A stretch of 38,932 nucleotides of DNA, from contig NZ_JAAGWG010000037.1 in assembly GCF_010682065.1 (NCBI RefSeq), positions 1 to 38,932 on the forward strand, in the 5' to 3' direction. A program made the position numbers and the translations under genes. Numbering within the stretch: the stretch's first letter is position 1; each line of letters opens with the position of its first letter. The DNA comes from Blastococcus saxobsidens. Its GTDB lineage: Bacteria > Actinomycetota > Actinomycetes > Mycobacteriales > Geodermatophilaceae. The notes under the pieces were generated by a model. That model was given only the letters and a program-made list of their open reading frames with translations, ran no database searches and was not told where the DNA came from. Shown here in pieces: positions 1-6,779 of this stretch.

Positions 1-5
1 ACCTC

Positions 6-1103
6 GTGGTGGAACTTCCTGCCATGACTCCATCCTTCCCAAGGAACGGAGTCTCCGGACTTGCCGGGGCGGTTCACCTCCTCCGAATGATCGAAAGCGG
101 GCCCAGCCTGAACCCCATGTCGTCCTACGAGCGAGCCAGGTGGGACGAGTTGCAGTCGCATTGGGGGGAGAAGGTCGCGAGGAGGCAGTTGATGTCGCCG
201 CGCTTCAGGGCAGCGCTGGGTACGGCTGCACTGGCCTCCAAGGACACGGCATCTAAGGCCGGTCGTGCGGTCTCCGAGGTGACTCCGGACCGGGTCAAGG
301 AGGTCGCGCGTCACGCGCTGGATGCCGCCCTCGTGCCCACGGTCAAGGGCGTCGTCCACCTGCTCGAGCTCATCAACGACTGGGTGGTCGAATTGACCGA
401 CCAACAGGCGGTCATCGATCACCATCAGAACAAGGGCCGCGACGTCACCTGCTTGAAGGACCTGAAGGAGCTCGATCTCCAGCTCTTGGAAGAGTTCACA
501 GAGGGGATGGTTCTCCGCTGGCGAACGCTCGGGGCGGCTCAGGGTGCGAGCTTCGGCGCGCTCGCCATGATTCCGGTGCCGGTCGTCGGCAGCCTGGCGG
601 CGATCACTCTCGACATGGTGGCCATGCAGGCGCTCAGCGGCGCCATCGCCACTCGCATCTGCTACGCGTACGGCTTCGACGCGGGCGACCCAGCCATGCG
701 CCACATGATCGACCGCATGGTCGTACGCGCCTACCGGAATCAGGGGCCCAAAGCCGGAACCGTCAAGAGCGCCGGCGCGGCGTTCAGTGCCGCAAAGGGC
801 CGCATCAATTGGAGCCAGAAGCTCCGCGAAGACCACCGCCTCATGGCTGCGGTGGAGAAGCTCATGAAGCAGATGGGTGGTGGCGGCCGGGTGCCCGTGA
901 AGAACGCCCGCATGGGCATGCCGTTGATTGCCATCTTCGCGGGTGCAGGAACCAATGCCCACGTGCTCGGCGACATCGCCAAGCAGGCGCGTCACTACGG
1001 GGCGACCATGCTGCTCGCGGAGAAGTACGGTCTCGAGTTGCCGCCGAACCTTCGTCAGGACCTCGACACTGAGGAGCCCATCGAGGGTGGCGACGAGCGA
1101 TGA
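6..1103 (+). CDS. EcsC family protein, possibly cut by the window edge
   Basis: Recognised from the EcsC-type core: a hydrophobic stretch at about residues 178-215 with GALAMIPVPVVG and a following helix, the YGFDAGDP turn near residue 225, and the C-terminal GAGTNAHVLGDIAKQAR motif near residues 312-330. EcsC itself is named from the Bacillus ecs locus; the molecular role of the family is unclear and membrane association is likely from the hydrophobic core. The GTG at 6 gives 365 residues, but an ATG at 24 is equally possible and the gene could begin before the window, since only five bases lie upstream. The N-terminal third is not recognisable. Codon use is less GC-extreme than in the housekeeping genes further on. 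It converges on the ADP-ribosylglycohydrolase fusion, with a 6-bp inverted repeat at 1103-1118 between them. Confidence 0.75.
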   Translation: MVELPAMTPSFPRNGVSGLAGAVHLLRMIESGPSLNPMSSYERARWDELQSHWGEKVARRQLMSPRFRAALGTAALASKDTASKAGRAVSEVTPDRVKEVARHALDAALVPTVKGVVHLLELINDWVVELTDQQAVIDHHQNKGRDVTCLKDLKELDLQLLEEFTEGMVLRWRTLGAAQGASFGALAMIPVPVVGSLAAITLDMVAMQALSGAIATRICYAYGFDAGDPAMRHMIDRMVVRAYRNQGPKAGTVKSAGAAFSAAKGRINWSQKLREDHRLMAAVEKLMKQMGGGGRVPVKNARMGMPLIAIFAGAGTNAHVLGDIAKQARHYGATMLLAEKYGLELPPNLRQDLDTEEPIEGGDER

Positions 1104-1118
1104 CGCTCTGACGAGCGT
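1103..1118. terminator. small inverted repeat between convergent genes
   Basis: ACGCTC and GAGCGT form perfect 6-bp arms around a 4-base loop, directly at the stop codon of the EcsC gene. There is no T-tract. It could be a weak bidirectional terminator; chance is not excluded for arms this short. Confidence 0.25.
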
Positions 1119-1149
1119 GAGGCGGTGCCCTCGGAATCAAGGCCGGCGG

Positions 1150-2544
1150 TCAGTGAGCGAGTTGATGCAATGCAGCGGTGAAGCTGCTGTTCCACAGCCC
1201 GAGGTGCGGCCAGCGCTCGGCGACGTGCGCCGTCGCCTCCTCGACCGACATCCCCTTCTCGCGCACCAGGAAGCCGCGCAGCACCAGGCCGGTGCGCGAG
1301 GCGCCGCCGTGGCAGTGAACGAGCAATCGGTGACCCTCGGCCTGCAGCGCGGCCATGTCGTCCAGGACGTCGGCGAGCATGACGTCGAGATCGGCGTTGT
1401 GCTCGTTGTCGGCGATGTAGGCCATCCGGTGCACCGGGTGCGGGAACGGCTCACCGAGCCGGCACAGGGAGATGACGGCGAAGTCCTCGTCGCTGTACCG
1501 CGCGCCGTCGAGGTTGCCGGCCCAGATGCCGGGCAGCACTTCCGTCGGGCCGATCCGCGGGATCACGCCCGGGTCGTAGTTCTGCTGCACGCCGCCGTCG
1601 AGGGAGGCGGCGAGCTGCTGCAGGTCGGCCACCCGCCACACCTTGTCGCCGTGCCCGGGGACGCGGCCGTGCACGACCGACGCCCACCGGCTCGGGATCG
1701 TGCCCATGCCGAACACCGCCCCGGCCAGCCCGCCGGCGACGCACGCCACCGTGTCGGTGTCACCACCGAGGTCGACGACCAGCCGCAGCACCTCGGCGAA
1801 GTCCCGGCCGTTGCGCAGCGCCCACACCGCCTGCCCGAGCGTCGGCCACACGGCGCCGTTCGACTCGGTCGCGTCCGCAGGCGTCCACGACGGCGCCAGC
1901 ACGGTCGCCCACCGCTCCCGGTGCTCCGGGGCCACCGCGTCGAGCGCAGACGGGATCGCCGTCAGCGGGTCACCGCCGTCGAGCGCCACCCGCATCAGCT
2001 CGGAGAAGATCGCGCAGCCCTCGCCGGCCGAGGGGTCCCCGTGGGTCAGCGCCGAGATGCGCCGGGCGGCGTCCATGGTCGCCTCACGCCCGTCCCGGGC
2101 GAACCGGATGGCGGCCGGCGTCGTCCGCATCAGCGAGCCGTTGCCGGCCGCGTGACCGGACCGGGCGAAGTGCTCGGCCGCGGCGACGTCCCACGGCCGG
2201 CCGGAGCCCAGGACGGCCCGCGTCTGGTTGCCGATGTCCGGCGGCCCGGCCGCCGCCCATGTCGAGAACCGGTCGAAGACGTCGGCCGGGTCCAGCCCGC
2301 CGGACGACACCAGCGACTCAGCCACCAGCAGCGCCATCTGGGTGTCGTCGGTGAACTCGCCCGGCTCCCAGCGCAGCGAGCCGCCGCCGCACATCTCCGT
2401 CTTGGAGCCGCGGGCGGGGGAGGGGAAGCGCCCGGAGAACTGCCCGGGCGGGCCGAACTCGAACGGGGCGCCGAGTGCGTCACCCACCGCAGAGCCGACG
2501 AGCGCGCCGGCGACGCGGTGGGAGCGGTGCATGGACGGGCTCAC
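1150..2544 (-). CDS. ADP-ribosylglycohydrolase fused to a dual-specificity phosphatase domain
   Basis: The first ~320 residues are a DraG/ARH-type ADP-ribosylglycohydrolase: GSAVGDALGAPFE near residue 18, the metal-binding TDDT at 65-68, and the second metal site GGDTDT near 259-264 followed by GGLAGA. The last ~140 residues are a cysteine-phosphatase fold: PGIWAGNL-like entry, then the P-loop HCHGGASRTG with the nucleophile Cys near residue 411 and the invariant Arg (HCX5R). Both catalytic centres look intact. The fusion should remove ADP-ribose from protein or nucleic acid targets, while the phosphatase may act on a phosphorylated ADP-ribose derivative; the second point is inference. The GTG at 2544 is preferred because AGGAGG, inside the last codons of the upstream gene, lies 5 bases before it; the ATG at 2532 is too far from it. 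It directly follows the ARPP-1 gene with no gap. Confidence 0.9.
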   Translation of the reverse strand: MSPSMHRSHRVAGALVGSAVGDALGAPFEFGPPGQFSGRFPSPARGSKTEMCGGGSLRWEPGEFTDDTQMALLVAESLVSSGGLDPADVFDRFSTWAAAGPPDIGNQTRAVLGSGRPWDVAAAEHFARSGHAAGNGSLMRTTPAAIRFARDGREATMDAARRISALTHGDPSAGEGCAIFSELMRVALDGGDPLTAIPSALDAVAPEHRERWATVLAPSWTPADATESNGAVWPTLGQAVWALRNGRDFAEVLRLVVDLGGDTDTVACVAGGLAGAVFGMGTIPSRWASVVHGRVPGHGDKVWRVADLQQLAASLDGGVQQNYDPGVIPRIGPTEVLPGIWAGNLDGARYSDEDFAVISLCRLGEPFPHPVHRMAYIADNEHNADLDVMLADVLDDMAALQAEGHRLLVHCHGGASRTGLVLRGFLVREKGMSVEEATAHVAERWPHLGLWNSSFTAALHQLAH

Positions 2545-3381
2545 TCAGACCTCCTGGAGGACGGCGGACAGGTGGACGGTGCGGTCGTGCCAGCGGACGT
2601 CGTCCACGCGGACCCGACCGCCACCGGAGAGCCGGCGGCCGAGCCCGGCCGGGGCCCCCGTGGTGAGCCGGGTGCCTTCGACGCGCTCGGCGAACGAGCG
2701 TGCCAGCGCGGCCGGGGTCCGGACGTCCGACCGGCCGAGGGCGTCCAGCGTCGCCGCGTGCAGCAGGCCGGACCAGTGCGCGGCGAGCGTCCGCCCGCTG
2801 TCGAAGACTTCGAGCGCGACGGGACGGCCGGCGATGCCGATCAGGATCCCGCGCTGCCCGGACAGGGGTCGGAGGCCCCTGGTCAGGTCGCGGGCGGCCG
2901 GCGCCGTGCGGTCCAGCCGGTCGGCCAGCGAGCCGGTCTCCGACGGGCCGGCGACGGCGTCGTAGCCGCGGACCCGCTCCCACACCGCCCGCTGCGCGTC
3001 GGCGTGACCGAACCGGGCACGGACGGCGGCCGGCACGCGCCGGCCCTGGCGGGAGTGGCTGACAGCCCCGCCCCACCGGCCCTCTTCGACGCAGACCACG
3101 TGCTCCACGGACGGAATGCCCGGCGCCAGCAGCGTCGTGGCCGTCAGGGCGCGGGTCTGCCAGCCGCCCTCGAGCAGTTCACCGGAGAGCAGCAGTACGG
3201 GGCGCTGCCCGCGGTTGGTCACCACGAGCTGGTCGCCGGCGGGCCGGCCGGCTCGCTCGGCGACGTCGACTGGAGCGTCGGTGCCGGTGACGTAGCCGCG
3301 ATGCCCAGCCGGCGCGTCCGTCCAGACGGGGAAGATCGTGAGCGGGCCGCGGTGGGTGCCCTGTCCGACATGGAGCTGCAT
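2545..3381 (-). CDS. ARPP-1 family domain protein
   Basis: Resembles the ARPP-1 domain (ARG and Rhodanese-Phosphatase superfamily Associated Protein), predicted by comparative genomics to belong to NAD/ADP-ribose pathways. Visible landmarks: an N-terminal strand-rich half with PLTIFPVW, the LLLSGELLEGGWQTRALTATTLL segment near residue 65-90, VCVEEGRWGG near 98, and an all-helical centre ending in a strand-rich C-terminus. No catalytic motif is evident and its biochemical role is unknown. The ATG at 3381 has GGGAGG 7 bases upstream and is chosen over an in-frame start at 3405 that would lie inside the control region. Its neighbours are exactly those expected for the family: the ADP-ribosylglycohydrolase/phosphatase fusion directly downstream (0-bp gap, translational coupling) and a Nudix regulator on the opposite strand. 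Confidence 0.8.
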   Translation of the reverse strand: MQLHVGQGTHRGPLTIFPVWTDAPAGHRGYVTGTDAPVDVAERAGRPAGDQLVVTNRGQRPVLLLSGELLEGGWQTRALTATTLLAPGIPSVEHVVCVEEGRWGGAVSHSRQGRRVPAAVRARFGHADAQRAVWERVRGYDAVAGPSETGSLADRLDRTAPAARDLTRGLRPLSGQRGILIGIAGRPVALEVFDSGRTLAAHWSGLLHAATLDALGRSDVRTPAALARSFAERVEGTRLTTGAPAGLGRRLSGGGRVRVDDVRWHDRTVHLSAVLQEV

Positions 3382-3398
3382 GCTCGCCTCCCTACTTA

Positions 3399-3414
3399 GA
3401 ATCAAATTTGCCTC
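3399..3414. promoter_or_regulatory. candidate operator with CAAATTTG core
   Basis: A 16-base imperfect palindrome (12 of 16 positions symmetric) centred on the perfect CAAATTTG at 3403-3410. It is strongly AT-rich in an otherwise GC-rich context and lies between the minus-strand promoter and the ARPP-1 start, where a bound repressor would block transcription. The Nudix-winged-helix protein encoded next to it is the obvious candidate ligand-responsive regulator; this pairing is inference. Confidence 0.5.
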
Positions 3415-3421
3415 AATAGAG

Positions 3422-3451
3422 ACTTAACCGCAGACATGCCGATAGTGTCAA
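3422..3451 (-). promoter_or_regulatory. promoter for the ARPP-1 operon
   Basis: On the minus strand TTGACA (3451-3446) is followed after 18 bases by TTAAGT (3427-3422), a good primary-sigma match. Its -35 element overlaps the plus-strand TAGTGT (3443-3448), which sits 7 bases before the GTG start of the Nudix regulator and looks like the -10 of a leaderless transcript. The two divergent promoters therefore exclude each other sterically. Confidence 0.55.
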
Positions 3452-3455
3452 CCGG

Positions 3456-4625
3456 GTGAGCGATCAATCCGCACAGCCCCGTCGGGACAGCTCGGGCCGC
3501 ACGCTGGCTGACTACCCGCGACCGTCCGTGGCGGTCGACACCGCCGTCCTGGTGGTCGACGTGCGGAACGCCGCCCTCGGCGTCCTCCAGCACGAGCGCC
3601 CGGACGGCGGCGCGCACGGCGGGGAGTGGGCGCTTCCGGGCACCTTCCTGCACGAAGGCGAGACGCTGGCCGACGCGGTGCTCCGCTCGCTCGCGGAGAA
3701 GGTGGGGCTCCGCGGCACCCGGCCCCAGCAGCTGCACGTCTTCGACGACCCGGACCGTGACGACCGCGGCTGGGTCCTCGCCGTCGCGCACGTCGTCGTC
3801 GTGCTCGGCGAGGACGTCGACCCGGTGCTCGCCAACCGCCCGGACGTCCGTGTCGTCCCGGTGGAGGAGGCTGAGGGCCAGCCGTTCGACCACGACGAGA
3901 TCGTGCGGCTCGCCGTCGACCGGGTGCGCCAGGACTACGCCCTCCAGCCGGACCCGGCCGGCCTGCTCGGGGAGCGGTTCACCCTCAAGGCCCTGCAGGC
4001 TCTGCACGACACCGTGGCGCCGCAGCCGGGACCGGGGGAGGCGCGGCCGTCCATCGACACCTTCCGTCGCTACATGGTCGGCAGGGGGCTCATCCAGCCG
4101 ACCGGGCTGTTCGCCCGCAAGCAGCCGGGGTCCAGCGTGATGGGCAAGCCGGCGGAGCTCTACCGCCGCTCCGCGGACGAACGCGATCTGACCGACGTCC
4201 TCGGGGTCCGGCCGGTGCGCAAGGACCGCAGCCGAGCCGATCGGAGCGGGAACGCCACGGAGCCCGCGCGGTCGTTCCAGCCCTTGACCGGCCACAAGGT
4301 GAACACCCACATCCAGAGCCTGGTGGACGAGGTGGCCGGGCAGGTGGCGCTCACGCTCTCGGTGATGCCGCACTACGTGGCCGTCCGTCCGCTCGGGGAG
4401 GAGCGGGTGGCTGCCTACGCCAGGCCACAGACCCTGTCCGTCGGGCTCGACCCCGACGACGCGGTCGCGGTCACCGGTCGCTTTCCGGCCTTCCGACTCG
4501 AGCGGACGTCTGCGGCCACCCACCACGTGCACGTTCCGGTGCTCGCCCTGGTCGACCCGGTCGTGCGGCGGGCGGCAATGGACGCGCTCGAGCGGGCGCT
4601 CGTCCGCGTCGCCGGCGGTCAGTGA
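3456..4625 (+). CDS. NrtR-like Nudix-winged-helix regulator with C-terminal DUF5655-like domain
   Basis: Three parts are visible. Residues ~20-155 form a Nudix fold; its box is degenerate: the glycine opening GX5E is Thr, and the catalytic REXXEE reads RSLAEK, so hydrolysis is unlikely and ligand sensing (as in NrtR, which binds ADP-ribose-type ligands) is more plausible. Residues ~165-240 look like the winged helix of NrtR (FTLKALQALHDTV, then IDTFRRYMVGRGLI and GKPAELYRR). The last ~130 residues, beginning near SFQPLTGHKVNTHIQ, resemble a DUF5655-type domain (the VAVRPLG..AYARPQTLSVGLDPDD strand pattern), an addition absent from ordinary NrtR. The start GTG at 3456 follows TAGTGT by 7 bases, suggesting a leaderless mRNA. 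It is divergent from the ARPP-1 operon and probably controls it and itself. Confidence 0.8.
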   Translation: MSDQSAQPRRDSSGRTLADYPRPSVAVDTAVLVVDVRNAALGVLQHERPDGGAHGGEWALPGTFLHEGETLADAVLRSLAEKVGLRGTRPQQLHVFDDPDRDDRGWVLAVAHVVVVLGEDVDPVLANRPDVRVVPVEEAEGQPFDHDEIVRLAVDRVRQDYALQPDPAGLLGERFTLKALQALHDTVAPQPGPGEARPSIDTFRRYMVGRGLIQPTGLFARKQPGSSVMGKPAELYRRSADERDLTDVLGVRPVRKDRSRADRSGNATEPARSFQPLTGHKVNTHIQSLVDEVAGQVALTLSVMPHYVAVRPLGEERVAAYARPQTLSVGLDPDDAVAVTGRFPAFRLERTSAATHHVHVPVLALVDPVVRRAAMDALERALVRVAGGQ

Positions 4626-4827
4626 TGACCGCGGAGCTCGTCAGACACGCGCAGCGCGGACTCGCCCGCCGGTGAGCAGGCGACTGAGGTGCTGGATGTT
4701 AGGGAGGCGCGCGGCCAGCACGGTTGTAGAGCAGCCGACGGGCCGTACAGGGGGCGCGCGCATCATCGGTAGCTAGCAGTCGAGGCGGGCGACTGCTCCG
4801 CGGATCGTCACCGCTCCTTGCACGTCG

Positions 4828-5598
4828 TCAGGAGCAGCGACACCCGCTGTAGATGCTGATTCGCACGCCGCAGGAAGAGCACAACGGCGTCTCGTGCGTG
4901 ACCCGGCTCGTCTGGGCGTTGGCAGCGATCTTGACGGTTCGTGCGGGCTTGCGCGCCATTGTCATCTTCTGTCGCGCGTGGGACGGCTGCTTCGCTTGGC
5001 GGTTGCCGGCGGTGGCGCGGCGATTGCTCGGCTTCGGTGCCCGCGCCTGACCGATCGCGCTTGCGATCTCCGCCTTCGTAGCGACTACGCCGCGGCTTCG
5101 CAGGATCGCAGCGAGGGCCTTTCTTCCCATCTGCGGGTTGGCCCGTACGACCTCATGGATGGCATGCATGGCCTTGAGGGCGCTCGTGGGCAGACTTCCG
5201 GGTCTGGTCTTGATCACCTTGAAGGGCGACGCCAACTGGTCCTTCACCGCTGCGACTTCAGCGCCCGTGACCGCCGTCCCGTGCCGCGAAAGGAAAGCCG
5301 CAAGGCTCCTGGCATCAACGTGGGGGTTCGCCTGGATAGCGGCGAGAATCGTCTCCCGAGCTGGTGCCTTCCCTCCGGTTGTTCCCTTGACTGCGGCACC
5401 ATCACGTGGCTGCCGCTGCGCAGGAGCAGCGGCCCGATTTCGTCCGGTGACGGTCTGCCGCCGCTCGGATCGCTTGGCGCTTGTTCCGGAGAACTGCACA
5501 TCCCACGGCGCCTGTGGCTCGACGACCTCATCATCTGGAGCGTCATCCGGCAGGGACCGAGCGTGGTCGGCGAACCAGTCACCGATCGACCGAGCCAT
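4828..5598 (-). CDS. hypothetical basic protein with two similar helical repeats and a C-terminal Cys cluster
   Basis: Not recognised. The 256-residue product starts IGDWFADHARSLPDD, continues with a low-complexity basic linker, and then shows two related ~45-residue helical units: one around ETILAAIQANPHVDARSLAAFL and a second around HEVVRANPQMGRKALAAIL, each with the pattern (A/V)xANPxxxxxxLAA(F/I)L and each followed by a TGAEVAAV / TKAEIASAI helix. The spacing resembles a small helix-turn-helix unit. The tail is very basic and ends with C-S-S-C and C-R-C, a possible zinc knuckle. This suggests nucleic-acid binding, but that is inference. The ATG at 5598 has AGGAGG 4 bases upstream; longer starts lack a ribosome site. 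Third-position GC is visibly lower than in neighbouring genes, consistent with transfer or a fast-evolving accessory gene. Confidence 0.6.
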   Translation of the reverse strand: MARSIGDWFADHARSLPDDAPDDEVVEPQAPWDVQFSGTSAKRSERRQTVTGRNRAAAPAQRQPRDGAAVKGTTGGKAPARETILAAIQANPHVDARSLAAFLSRHGTAVTGAEVAAVKDQLASPFKVIKTRPGSLPTSALKAMHAIHEVVRANPQMGRKALAAILRSRGVVATKAEIASAIGQARAPKPSNRRATAGNRQAKQPSHARQKMTMARKPARTVKIAANAQTSRVTHETPLCSSCGVRISIYSGCRCS

Positions 5599-5918
5599 TA
5601 GTCCTCCTTCACGGTGTGCGTCCGACGTGACCACATCCTGCTGACAGGAACAACGAAGCTCACCGCACTGGTATCGGCACGCCACCCCGGGGAGTGAGGA
5701 AGAGGTCCAGCACCGGCCGACGTGCGAAATGACGGTCGGCTTCTAGCGACTCCCTGCGGACATGCCGCTCGAGCGAGCCGGTCAAGGTTTGTTCCACCAG
5801 GCCGGTAGTGGCTGGATGGGGAGTCACGCGCCTGGGGTGCCCGACGTGGTCCGGCCGTGTCGGTGGCCCGTGCCATGGTCCGCCTCGCCGTCGGACGACG
5901 GCTGGACGGGGGAGTGGC
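5599..5918. other. intergenic stretch, nothing recognised
   Basis: About 320 bases between two divergent genes. Short open frames here have no ribosome site and no family resemblance. It should contain the promoters of both flanking genes, but I cannot pick a convincing pair of elements. Confidence 0.4.
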
Positions 5919-6557
5919 ATGGGCGGGTCGGTCGGGGTGCAGGCGGGGCGGGTGTGTCCCGGCTGCGGGCAGGAGAACTCGGTTCCGCTGGTCTACGGGA
6001 TGCCGGGGTTCGACGACTTCCGCCAGGCGGAGCGCGGGGGTGGTTGCGCTCGGCGGCTGCCTGATGCCGGAGGACGTGGCGGCGTTCGTGTGCGGCAGCT
6101 GCGAGCTGCAGGGGGGAGCGAGTCCGAGCCGACCGCCGACGAGGCGGAGCTGGCCGCGATGCTGGGGGTGGCGTACCCCGACCTCCTCCGTGCCCTGGGT
6201 GCCGGCTTGTGTCGCGAGGTCGGAGCCGACGAGCGGGACGGCGTGGCGCGGTTCGTCAGCGGTGAGCCGGCGCAGCTCGCGATCGGCGTGCAGGTTCCGT
6301 GGTTCGTCCTCGCCCGCCCGCTCACCTCGGAGGGCGAGGTGCGCCCGAGTCCGCTGTGGGGCGACGGTCCGCGGTTCACGAGCGACGACGTCCTGCACGA
6401 CCCGCCCGGCATCGCCATGGTCGCGGACGACATCGCCTCGCACCGGCGCCGCTCGTTCCGCTGGTGCCGCACCTGCCGCCGCGCCTCGGCGCCCGAGTCG
6501 TTCGTGGCGTCACAGAGCGCCTGCGCGCAGTGCGTCCGGCTCTTCGCTGACGGCTGA
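5919..6557 (+). CDS. zinc-ribbon protein with two apparent compensating frameshifts
   Basis: The ATG at 5919 follows GGGGGAG. The opening reads VCPGCGQENSVPLVYGMPG, the start of a common small bacterial zinc-ribbon family (CPxCG ... PIVYG.P ... ERGxVxLGGC ... CxxC). Its second half is not in the same frame: after a run of five G (6036-6040) the expected VVALGGCLMPEDVAAFVCGSCELQ is read only in the next frame, and after a run of six G (6111-6116) the strong coding frame returns to the first one. From about 6118 the original frame has almost all G/C third positions and runs to 6557, ending in a second four-Cys cluster (WCRTC ... CAQC). Either two indels in G-runs (sequencing or real) interrupt one ~210-residue gene, or a zinc-ribbon gene has fused to a second ORF. 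The downstream half is unrecognised. As a translated ORF without correction it is open throughout. Confidence 0.5.
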   Translation: MGGSVGVQAGRVCPGCGQENSVPLVYGMPGFDDFRQAERGGGCARRLPDAGGRGGVRVRQLRAAGGSESEPTADEAELAAMLGVAYPDLLRALGAGLCREVGADERDGVARFVSGEPAQLAIGVQVPWFVLARPLTSEGEVRPSPLWGDGPRFTSDDVLHDPPGIAMVADDIASHRRRSFRWCRTCRRASAPESFVASQSACAQCVRLFADG

Positions 6558-6722
6558 CGTGCCGCAGCGTTGGGACCCGCCGCTGGCGGGCGTGCTGAGG
6601 CTGCTGTGACGGGAGCGGGCCTTATCGCCCCGAAACCGCCGGATCCGTCGTGCCGCTGTGTCAGGGTCGGTGCACCCCGTACCCCTCGGCCGACGTCCGG
6701 CCGGAAGCGTAGAGGAGCCGTC

Positions 6723-6779
6723 GTGACAGTCGCCGTCGTCGACGTGGAGCTGGCCGATCTCTGGGGGGCGCGCGCGTGA
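6723..6779 (+). CDS. possible 18-residue leader peptide coupled to the helicase gene
   Basis: GTG at 6723 has AGAGGAG about 5 bases upstream, the best ribosome site in this area. The reading frame is 18 codons and its TGA overlaps the GTG start of the helicase in a GTGA, so translation of the helicase, which has only a G-run upstream, may depend on it. The peptide has no recognisable family. Confidence 0.35.
   Translation: MTVAVVDVELADLWGARA

Noticed and set aside
928..3399. Open frame of about 820 codons on the plus strand
   Set aside because: It runs antisense to the ARPP-1 and ADP-ribosylglycohydrolase genes, which have clear motifs and ribosome sites; long antisense frames are expected at this GC content.
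4813..4835. GCTCCT...AGGAGC inverted repeat as a terminator
   Set aside because: Six-base arms with an 11-base loop, partly inside coding sequence; too weak to call.
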